A stretch of DNA of 7,532 bases from an uncultured Collinsella sp. Lineage in GTDB: Bacteria; Actinomycetota; Coriobacteriia; Coriobacteriales; Coriobacteriaceae. The DNA is taken from the NCBI GenBank assembly GCA_902479095.1, contig CABSNL010000079.1, positions 1 through 7,532 of the forward strand. The letters are read 5' to 3'. The notes under the pieces were generated by a model. It saw nothing but the letters and a program-made list of their open reading frames with translations. It was not told where the DNA came from and ran no database searches. The number at the start of each line of letters is the position of its first letter. Position 1 is the stretch's first letter. Below, piece after piece: positions 1 through 7,484 of the stretch. The position numbers and the translations under genes are program-made.

Positions 1-36
1 ACGAGGGGTGACGCAAAAGCGTCGCCCCTCGTTTTT
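1..36 (+). terminator. Intrinsic terminator of an unseen upstream gene
   Basis: Bases 1-14 pair with 19-32 as a 14-bp stem containing one G-U wobble (t9 with g24), closed by an AAAA loop (15-18) and followed by a T run (32-36). This is a textbook rho-independent terminator for + strand transcription entering from outside the window. In many actinobacteria rho lies upstream of rpmE, so the terminated gene could be rho, but nothing of it is visible here. Confidence 0.93.
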
Positions 37-45
37 AACCATGTC

Positions 46-64
46 AACTGAACCTAGTTCAGTT
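46..64. promoter_or_regulatory. 19-bp near-perfect palindrome, possible operator
   Basis: AACTGAACCTAGTTCAGTT has two perfect 8-bp arms (46-53 and 57-64) around a 3-bp centre. The size and symmetry suit a dimeric helix-turn-helix regulator. The site is 10 bases past the upstream terminator and about 180 bases before the rpmE promoter, so its target is unclear. It has no T tract, so it is not a terminator. Function is inferred from symmetry alone. Confidence 0.35.
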
Positions 65-127
65 TGGTTGATTTCCGATCTCAGCCGAACACATTGAGCG
101 GAAAGGCCGTTCCCGCAGTCAGTCGAA

Positions 128-160
128 CGTCCCCGGGGCCCTTCTCAGGCCCCGGGGACG
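128..160. other. GC-rich 13-bp perfect hairpin of unknown role
   Basis: Bases 128-140 pair perfectly with 148-160 around a 7-nt loop (141-147). Only four T residues follow, three bases after the stem (164-167), so on the + strand it would be a poor terminator; on the - strand there is no T tract. A 7-bp outer pairing (107-113 with 178-184) could enclose it. The bases just 3' (157-172) recur almost exactly at 935-950, which suggests a repeated intergenic module. I see no gene in 65-240. Confidence 0.5.
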
Positions 161-240
161 GCATTTTCCCAGTTGAAGGAACGGTGGAGATGTGTTTCGA
201 TGGGTCAGATTCGTGTCGTTCCGAAAAGACCGTGAACCTT

Positions 241-269
241 TTGTGGGACACGCGGCGCCGTGGTACCAT
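241..269 (+). promoter_or_regulatory. Probable sigma-70-type promoter of rpmE
   Basis: A TTGTGG -35 box (241-246), a 17-bp spacer and a TACCAT -10 box (264-269) preceded by TG at 261-262 form an extended -10 promoter. The expected transcription start is near 276, which gives a leader of about 78 nt before the L31 start codon. The -35 matches the consensus at only three positions, but the spacing and extended -10 are good. Confidence 0.65.
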
Positions 270-275
270 AGCCGA

Positions 276-353
276 GTTTGTTGTCTTGGTCGGAAACCAA
301 GACGCCTTATGCGCTGATCGGTAACCAGCGCCTGACCAATAAGGAGTCCTACC
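276..353 (+). promoter_or_regulatory. Structured rpmE leader, candidate L31 autoregulatory element
   Basis: Hairpin one is an 8-bp perfect stem (283-290 with 296-303, loop 291-295). One base later a 6-bp helix (305-310 with 339-344) closes over a second hairpin (311-316 with 326-331, 9-nt loop), with a 7-nt bulge at 332-338. The 3' strand of the outer helix contains the first four bases of the AAGGAG Shine-Dalgarno (341-346), so folding would hide the ribosome site. Ribosomal-protein leaders that let a protein repress its own mRNA are well known, and I recall comparative work proposing L31 leaders in several groups, including Coriobacteria. I could not check that this fold matches one of those models. 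No terminator hairpin lies in the leader, so control would be translational. Confidence 0.6.
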
Positions 354-779
354 ATGAAGCAGGGTATCCATCCCCAGTATGTCGAGTGCACGGTGACGTG
401 CTCCTGCGGCAACACCTTCAAGACGCACGCTACCGTGTCCGAGATGAAGGTTGAGCTTTGCAACGAGTGCCACCCGTTCTACACCGGCCAGCAGAAGTTC
501 GTCGACACCGGTGGACGCGTCCAGCGCTTCGCCGACAAGTTCGGTGGCGCCGCTGCCGCCCAGCTCAAGAAGGCCGAGGAGGCCAAGGCTGCCAAGGCTG
601 CCAAGGCTGCTGAGGCCGAGGCCGCTCGCAAGGCCGCCGCTGAGGCTAAGGCTGCCGAGAAGGCCAAGCGTGCTGCTAAGTTTGCCGAGGAGGCTGCCAA
701 GCAGGCCGCCGAGGCTCCCGCAGAGGCTCCCGTCGAGGAGGCCGCTGCCGAGGCCGAGACCACCGAGGCTGCTGAGTAA
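354..779 (+). CDS. rpmE: 50S ribosomal protein L31, zinc-binding type, with Ala/Lys/Glu-rich C-terminal tail
   Basis: L31 (bL31) is a small protein of the large ribosomal subunit that helps bridge the 50S and 30S subunits. Residues 1-65 match the family, including the opening MKQGIHPQYVE and the four zinc ligands C16, C18, C36 and C39 of the zinc-containing (C+) paralogue. Ordinary L31 is about 70 residues; this one has 141. Residues 66-141 form a low-complexity tail: first KAA/KAAE-type repeats likely to be helical and basic/amphipathic (about 68-118), then an acidic Pro/Ala/Glu end (about 119-141). The start is set by AAGGAG at 341-346, seven bases before ATG. It is monocistronic: its own promoter, a structured leader that pairs with the SD, and a strong terminator 34 bases after the stop. 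The tail's role is unknown; RNA binding is a guess from composition. Confidence 0.96.
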   Translation: MKQGIHPQYVECTVTCSCGNTFKTHATVSEMKVELCNECHPFYTGQQKFVDTGGRVQRFADKFGGAAAAQLKKAEEAKAAKAAKAAEAEAARKAAAEAKAAEKAKRAAKFAEEAAKQAAEAPAEAPVEEAAAEAETTEAAE

Positions 780-812
780 ATAGCTCGCCGAGGAATCGCT
801 CGCATTCATGGC

Positions 813-856
813 AAAAGGGCCGTGCATCCGTTTGGGTGCGCGGCCCTTTTCTTTTT
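813..856 (+). terminator. Intrinsic terminator of rpmE
   Basis: Bases 813-829 pair with 834-850 over 17 positions (two G-U wobbles) with a GTTT loop, followed by C and five T residues (852-856). The upper stem and loop, GCATCCGTTTGGGTGCGC (824-841), is identical to that of the hairpin at 5211-5228. The A-run at the stem base also gives T-like sequence on the other strand, so it may work in both directions, although no convergent gene is visible. Confidence 0.95.
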
Positions 857-857
857 A

Positions 858-990
858 TTGGTGCAGGCTAACCCGTTCCCATTGCACCAGATTGGTGCGA
901 AGGGGACGGGTTGGTTTGCACCAAATGGCAGAGTGACGGCGTTTTCCCAGATAAAACCTGCCAAAATAAACCAGTCCCTTTTTGGCAGGT
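858..990. repeat. Compound palindromic intergenic element
   Basis: The first part (858-924) is a 67-bp imperfect palindrome with one common centre: 8-bp perfect outer arms (858-865 with 917-924), a symmetric 4x4 internal loop, then 19-position inner arms (870-888 with 894-912; one A-A mismatch, two G-U wobbles) around a 5-nt loop. The second part has perfect 11-bp arms, ACCTGCCAAAA at 956-966 and its complement at 980-990. Between them TGGCAG (926-931) can pair with CTGCCA (958-963), so two hairpins compete for the same strand. No stem is followed by a T tract. I find no transposase, no convincing target duplication and no credible ORF. It resembles a REP- or MITE-like dispersed unit, but its repeat status cannot be seen from one copy. 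Bases 991-1058 hold nothing I can name. Confidence 0.6.
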
Positions 991-1058
991 CGGTCGGGTC
1001 GTAGTTATTACGTGGCGGTCGAGGTCGATCGTATAGGCCGCGCCTTGTTTGGCTAAAG

Positions 1059-1064
1059 TACAAT
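1059..1064 (+). promoter_or_regulatory. Possible -10 box of the secA-prfB promoter
   Basis: TACAAT matches the sigma-70 -10 consensus at five of six positions and is 61 bases before the secA start, giving a leader of about 55 nt. No acceptable -35 box is found at 16-18 bp spacing; the nearby TTGTTT (1045-1050) is only 8 bp away. The call rests on the -10 alone. Confidence 0.4.
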
Positions 1065-1079
1065 CATCTGTGTTTAACT

Positions 1080-1104
1080 CGCCCGCAGCTGCACGGCGTG
1101 GGCG
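1080..1104 (+). other. Hairpin in the secA leader
   Basis: Bases 1080-1086 pair with 1098-1104 (7 bp, one G-U wobble) around an 11-nt loop. It sits between the putative transcription start and the secA ribosome-binding site and leaves the latter free. In E. coli secA is controlled through its mRNA leader by the SecM arrest peptide; no SecM-like ORF is visible here, so any role is speculative. Confidence 0.3.
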
Positions 1105-1113
1105 ATGGCCAAA

Positions 1114-1119
1114 AAGGAA
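1114..1119 (+). promoter_or_regulatory. secA: Ribosome-binding site that fixes the secA start
   Basis: AAGGAA lies six bases before ATG 1126. The upstream in-frame ATG at 1105 has no purine-rich site before it, and ATG 1135 is too far away (15 bases). The 1126 start is therefore preferred and gives an N-terminus beginning MGFMSKLLSFGS. Confidence 0.7.
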
Positions 1120-1125
1120 AACCAC

Positions 1126-3932
<2,807 letters not shown>

Positions 3933-3933
<1 letters not shown>

Positions 3934-5081
3934 TGGCTGAGGCTTTAGAGGTAACGCCCGCCGAGCTGGACGCGTTCGCGGACCGGCTCGGTGAGGTCGA
4001 GTCATATCTCCACCTGGACGAAAAGCGCACGCGCGTGACCGAGCTCGAGGCCAAAAGTGTTGCCCCTGGCTTTTGGGATGACGCCGACGCCGCCCGTGCC
4101 ACCATGGAGGAGATCGCGCGTACCAAGGAAGATATCGCTGCCGTGGACACCGCGCGCGGCGAGCTTTCCGATGCCCGCGCCGCGCTGGAGCTTGCCGAGG
4201 AGATGGGGGATGACCCCGACGCCGCCGCCCTTCGCGAGGAGGCTGCAGCCACGGCTGAGCGCCTGGCTCGCGCTATCGACGAGCTTGAGCTTTCGAGCTG
4301 GTTTACCGGTGAGTTCGATCACGGCGATGCCATTGTGACCATCAAGCCCGGACAGGGTGGTCTGGAGGCCCAGGACTGGACCTTCATGCTCTTTAAGATG
4401 TACATGAAGTACTGCCAGCGTCGCGGCTGGAAGGTCACCATCAACGACTGTCCCGCGGCCGAGGTCATCGGCATCGACCGCGCGACCTTTACCGTCGAGG
4501 GCAAGGACGCATTTGGCATGCTGCGTGCCGAGGCTGGCGTCCACCGCTTGGTTCGCATTAGCCCCACCGACGACAAGAAGCGCCGCCAGACCACGTTTGC
4601 CGGCGTCGAGGTCATCCCCGTGCTACCCGATGATATCGACATCGAAATCAGTCCCGATGACATCCGCGTGGACGTGTATCACGCGAGCGGCCCGGGCGGT
4701 CAGGGCGTCAACACCACCGACTCCGCCGTGCGCGTGACGCATTTTCCCAGCGGCATTGTGGTCACCTGCCAAAACGAGCGCAGCCAGATCCAGAACAAGG
4801 CCGCGTGCATGCAGATCCTCAAGGCTCGCCTGTACGAGATTGAGCTCGAGAAGCGCGCCGAGGCCCTGGATGAGATTCGCGGACCCAAGACCACGATTGG
4901 TTTTGGCAACCAGATTCGCAGCTACGTGCTCTACCCGTACCAGATGGTCAAGGACCTACGCACGGGCGTGGAGACCAGCAATGTCGAGGCCGTTCTTGAC
5001 GATGGCGACCTGGACCCGTTTGTTATTGGCTACCATCGCTGGGCGACCGGCAACGCCGATGCAGAAGGCTCTGAGGTCTAA
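3933..5081 (+). CDS. prfB: Peptide chain release factor 2 (RF2)
   Basis: RF2 reads UAA and UGA stop codons in the ribosomal A site and triggers peptide release. The 382-residue protein (E. coli 365) has an N-terminal helical domain (about 1-120), the codon-recognition domain, and the catalytic GGQ loop at 255-257 within SGPGGQGVN; the Gln is normally methylated by PrmC. The codon-reading tripeptide, usually SPF in RF2, is SPT here (210-212), followed by a same-length loop ending RRQTTF. The overall match to actinobacterial RF2 (GVHRLVRISP, GNQIRSYVL, YQMVKDLRTGVET) is clear and distinguishes it from RF1. Unlike E. coli, no programmed +1 frameshift is needed: the YL codons at 4005-4010 continue into CAC CTG GAC with no in-frame stop. 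ATG 3933 shares a base with the secA stop, with AGGA at 3922-3925 inside the secA end, implying coupled translation. secA-prfB adjacency also occurs in Bacillus. Confidence 0.97.
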
Positions 5082-5142
5082 AACATCGGGCGGCTTCAAG
5101 CCGATGCTAAGCCCAACGGTTGGACGGGTTTGTATCCAGAGC

Positions 5143-5166
5143 AAACCCTGCGCAGGGGTGGTTTTT
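5143..5166 (+). terminator. Weak terminator candidate after prfB
   Basis: AAACC (5143-5147) pairs with GGTTT (5160-5164), with one more C-G pair possible across a bulged T (5159), then a T run (5162-5166). An alternative inner pairing uses the 12-base palindrome CCCTGCGCAGGG (5146-5157). The stem is short, so read-through is likely. Confidence 0.35.
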
Positions 5167-5180
5167 GTCCGGCGAATCGG

Positions 5181-5186
5181 TAGAAT
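5181..5186 (+). promoter_or_regulatory. Possible -10 box upstream of the YitT-family gene
   Basis: TAGAAT matches the -10 consensus at five of six positions. No good -35 lies at the right spacing. Transcription from it would start near 5193 and would have to cross the terminator-like hairpin at 5207-5234 to reach the coding region. Confidence 0.35.
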
Positions 5187-5206
5187 CGAATACAGCAAGA
5201 AGTTCG

Positions 5207-5234
5207 AAGCGCATCCGTTTGGGTGCGCTTTTTT
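5207..5234 (+). terminator. Strong terminator hairpin just upstream of the YitT-family start codon
   Basis: Bases 5207-5216 pair with 5221-5230 (10 bp, one G-U wobble) around a GTTT loop, with six T residues at 5229-5234. The core is identical over 18 nt to the rpmE terminator (824-841). It probably ends the secA-prfB transcript. It stops 12 bases before ATG 5247, leaving no room for a promoter after it, so it may also act as an attenuator for the next gene. Confidence 0.88.
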
Positions 5235-5235
5235 G

Positions 5236-5242
5236 AGGGAGG
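5236..5242 (+). promoter_or_regulatory. Ribosome-binding site that fixes the YitT-family start
   Basis: AGGGAGG is a strong Shine-Dalgarno four bases before ATG 5247. The alternative in-frame GTG at 5223 lies inside the terminator stem and has no such site, so the start at 5247 is preferred. Confidence 0.8.
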
Positions 5243-5246
5243 CAGC

Positions 5247-6137
5247 ATGGCATATCGTCTGGACATCAAGCGCATTCTATCGATGAACTTCTTTCACGAC
5301 CTGCCCCAGATTATGTTGGGGTGCGCTCTGGCCGCTATTGCGACCGACCTGTTTTTGATTCCCAACGGCCTTGCTGCCGGTGGCGTTACGGGCCTTGCCA
5401 CCATTATCCAGGCGGTCGGCGCGGCGCGAGGCGTGTCGCTTCCCGTCGGTATCCAGACCATCGTGATGAACGCCTTGCTGCTGCTGGTCGTTATGCGCGA
5501 GGGCGGCATGTTCTACGTGGTGCAGACCGCGACGGGCTTTGTGCTGCTGGGCTTCTTTACCGATCTGTTCGCCCCGTTTGTAGCACCTCTGGCGGATGCG
5601 GACCTGATGCTCCCTGCCATGTGGGGCGGCATTATTACGGGCATCGGTTACGGCATGGTGTTGCGCGCCGGCGCCAACACCGGCGGCTCGGACACGATTG
5701 GCCAAATCATTTCGCGTAACACCTCGCTGCCGGTGGGCTCGACCGTCATGGCAATCGACGTTGCCGTGTGTGCGCTGTCGGCTCCGGTCTTTTCAATCGA
5801 AAACGCACTATATGCAGGCCTTTCGATGGTCATTAGCGGCTACGTGATCGATGCCGTGGTCGATGGCGGCAACAAACGCCGTATGGTACTCATCATCTCG
5901 GACAAGTTCCCTGATATCGCTGCCGATATCATGTATGGCCTGGGTCGTGGTTGTACCAAGTTTAAGGCGACTGGCATGTATTCGGGTGCCGAGAAGCCGG
6001 TGATTATGGTCATCGTGAGCCGTCGAGAGCTCAATACCCTCAAGACGATCGTGCGCGAGCGCGATCCTCATGCCATCGTGACGGTTGCCGACGTTACGGA
6101 AGCCTTCGGCGAGGGCTTTAAGGACATTAGCGCGTAG
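5247..6137 (+). CDS. YitT family membrane protein (DUF161 + DUF2179)
   Basis: The 296-residue protein has about six hydrophobic segments (near 20-40, 67-83, 88-111, 122-139, 165-181 and 187-204), then a soluble domain of about 80 residues (213-292). The membrane part carries family hallmarks: PNGLAAGGVTGLATI after the first helix and NTGGSDTIGQIISR after the fourth. The soluble part matches DUF2179: ISDKFPDIAADIMYGLGRG, a MYSGAEKPVIMVIVSRRE strand region and a final DPHAIVTVADVTEAFGEGF. The biochemical role of the family is not established; transport has been suggested because of the fold, with the C-terminal domain possibly a ligand sensor. No signal peptide is apparent; the first helix would act as an anchor. 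It is on the same strand as secA-prfB but separated by a strong terminator hairpin within its own leader. No clear terminator follows. Family assignment is firm; function is unknown. Confidence 0.92.
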   Translation: MAYRLDIKRILSMNFFHDLPQIMLGCALAAIATDLFLIPNGLAAGGVTGLATIIQAVGAARGVSLPVGIQTIVMNALLLLVVMREGGMFYVVQTATGFVLLGFFTDLFAPFVAPLADADLMLPAMWGGIITGIGYGMVLRAGANTGGSDTIGQIISRNTSLPVGSTVMAIDVAVCALSAPVFSIENALYAGLSMVISGYVIDAVVDGGNKRRMVLIISDKFPDIAADIMYGLGRGCTKFKATGMYSGAEKPVIMVIVSRRELNTLKTIVRERDPHAIVTVADVTEAFGEGFKDISA

Positions 6138-6230
6138 GGGCGACCGCGTTCCATCCAAAAGACGTTCACATTGATAAACCGTTTCATCAGCGGTTCTGCC
6201 TGCTAAATTGTTCAAATAATGATAAAAACT

Positions 6231-6259
6231 CTGGTAAAGCCATCAGTTTCCAGCATAAT
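6231..6259 (+). promoter_or_regulatory. Possible promoter of the transketolase genes with overlapping inverted repeat
   Basis: CATAAT (6254-6259) is a plausible -10 box, placing the start near 6266 and giving a leader of about 79 nt. The -35 position is poor (CTGGTA, 6231-6236), but the 25 bases before it (6204-6228) are AT-rich and could act as an UP element. CTGG-AAA (6231-6238, one bulged T) and TTTCCAG (6247-6253) form an inverted repeat over the spacer, which could be an operator. In the rest of 6138-6344 I see only an 8-bp ACGTACGT palindrome (6265-6272). Confidence 0.4.
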
Positions 6260-6344
6260 GAATGACGTACGTGCATTGCGGCTGTGTTGGGACTACCTTC
6301 GGTGCCGTGCGCATTTTGTCTAATGAGGATGAAAGGAAGGCACA

Positions 6345-7175
6345 ATGAGCGACGAAGAGCTCAAAAAGGTTGCCAACGAGGTAAGGAAGGGCATCGTCAC
6401 CGGCGTGCACGCTGCCAAGTCCGGCCATCCGGGCGGTTCGCTCGGCGCTGCCGACATCATGACCTATCTGTACTTTGAGGAAATGAACGTCGACCCGGCC
6501 GATCCCCGCAAGGCCGATCGCGATCGCTTCGTGCTTTCCAAGGGTCACTGCGCGCCTGGTCTGTACGCCGTGCTCGCCGAGCGCGGATTCTTCCCCAAGG
6601 AGGATCTCGAGACGCTGCGCCACATCGGCAGTCACCTGCAGGGTCACCCCAACATGAACGACACCCCGGGCGTTGACATGTCTACCGGTTCGCTCGGCCA
6701 GGGCATCTCCGCCGCCGTGGGCATGGCGGTTGCCGCCAAGCACTGGGGCGATACTTACCGCACGTACGCCCTGCTGGGCGATGGCGAGAGCGAGGAGGGC
6801 CAGGTCTGGGAGGCCGCCATGTTTGCCGGCAACCAGCAGCTCGATAACCTCTGCGTGATCGTCGACCACAACGGCCTGCAGATCGACGGCCCCGTCGAGG
6901 AGGTCAACGACCCCATGCCGCTCGCCGACAAGTTCCGCGCCTTTAAGTTCCACGTGGTGGAGCTCGCCGACGGCAACGACTTCGACCAGATCCGCGCCGC
7001 CTTTGCCGAGGCTCGCGCCACCAAGGGGCAGCCGACCGCCATTATCGCCGAGACCATGAAGGGCAAGGGCGTTTCCTTTATGGAGAACCAGGTGGGTTGG
7101 CACGGTAAGGCCCCCAACGATGAACAGTTTGAGCAGGCCATGGCAGAGCTCACGGCCGCCGGAGAGGAGCTCTAG
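6345..7175 (+). CDS. Transketolase, N-terminal (thiamine diphosphate-binding) subunit
   Basis: Transketolase moves two-carbon ketol units between sugar phosphates in the non-oxidative pentose phosphate pathway. This 276-residue protein is the N-terminal half of the usual ~660-residue enzyme. It contains SGHPGGSLG (26-34; H28 is the expected active-site His), the SKGHCAPGLYAVLAERG segment, STGSLGQGISAAVGMA, and the thiamine diphosphate/metal motif GDG (145-147) through DHN (174-176), then the KGKGVSFMENQVGWHGKAP segment. The start is set by AAAGGAAGG at 6332-6340, with AAGGA ending six bases before ATG. The next gene encodes the C-terminal half one base after the stop, so the pair forms one operon and the two chains should assemble into the active enzyme. 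Split transketolases are common in archaea, Firmicutes and Actinobacteria, so the split is not a frameshift artefact: the stop, spacing and second RBS are all clean. Confidence 0.95.
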   Translation: MSDEELKKVANEVRKGIVTGVHAAKSGHPGGSLGAADIMTYLYFEEMNVDPADPRKADRDRFVLSKGHCAPGLYAVLAERGFFPKEDLETLRHIGSHLQGHPNMNDTPGVDMSTGSLGQGISAAVGMAVAAKHWGDTYRTYALLGDGESEEGQVWEAAMFAGNQQLDNLCVIVDHNGLQIDGPVEEVNDPMPLADKFRAFKFHVVELADGNDFDQIRAAFAEARATKGQPTAIIAETMKGKGVSFMENQVGWHGKAPNDEQFEQAMAELTAAGEEL

Positions 7176-7176
7176 G

Positions 7177-7484
7177 ATGGCAGACGTCAAGAAAATCGCC
7201 ACGCGCGTAAGCTACGGCGAGGCCCTCGTCGAGCTCGCCAACGAGCACGATGACTTTGTGGTCCTCGACGCCGACCTGGCCGCCGCCACGCAGACCGGCA
7301 AGTTCAAGGCCGCCTGCCCCGATCGTTTCTTCGATGTGGGCATTGCCGAGAGCAACCTGATGGGCGTCGCCGCCGGTATCGCGACCACCGGCCGCGTTGC
7401 CTTCGCGAGCACCTTTGCCATGTTCGCCGCCGGCCGCGCCTTTGAGCAGGTCCGTAACTCCATCGGCTACCCGCACCTCAACGT
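7177..7484 (+). CDS. Transketolase, C-terminal subunit (truncated by contig end)
   Basis: The first ~103 codons match the pyrimidine-binding domain of transketolase: VVLDADLAAATQTGKFKAA, then PDRFFDVGIAESNLMGVAAG, in which the Glu of the IAESN motif is the expected activator of thiamine diphosphate, then FASTFAMFAAGRAFEQVRNS and IGYPHLNV. The full subunit is normally about 310 residues. GGAGAGGAG (7161-7169) inside the end of the upstream subunit gene serves as RBS, seven bases before ATG, and only one base separates the two genes, so translation is probably coupled. From 7485 the reading frame runs into sequencing adapter, giving a false ending that reads CLLYTSDAADEARSV. Genomic sequence ends at 7484 (base 7485 is shared or ambiguous), so the terminal thiamine/transketolase C domain is missing from this window for technical reasons. 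Confidence 0.95.

Noticed and set aside
64..324. An 86-codon + strand ORF upstream of rpmE
   Set aside because: It begins at TTG without an RBS, crosses the 128-160 hairpin and the rpmE promoter, and ends inside the structured leader. Its translation is unlike any family I know.
81..827. A 248-codon minus-strand ORF over rpmE rich in Gly, Leu and Ser
   Set aside because: It is the reverse reading of the Ala/Lys/Glu repeat codons of the L31 tail and starts inside the rpmE terminator.
806..1125. Two overlapping minus-strand ORFs of 85 codons in the rpmE-secA gap
   Set aside because: They run through the palindromic element and the rpmE terminator, have no convincing RBS and show no domain; such ORFs are often called as hypotheticals over repeats.
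780..1125. tRNA or other RNA gene in the rpmE-secA gap
   Set aside because: No cloverleaf, acceptor-stem pairing or T-loop sequence was found; the pairing present is explained by the terminator and the palindromes.
5223..5246. GTG 5223 as the YitT-family start
   Set aside because: It lies in the terminator stem with no RBS, whereas ATG 5247 has AGGGAGG just upstream.
6177..6195. AACCG/CGGTT inverted repeat as terminator of the YitT-family gene
   Set aside because: Only 5 bp with a 9-nt loop and no T tract; too weak to call.
7173..7179. Transketolase split as a frameshift or nonsense mutation
   Set aside because: The two halves have a clean stop, a one-base gap, a proper RBS and a new ATG, matching the known two-subunit form of the enzyme.
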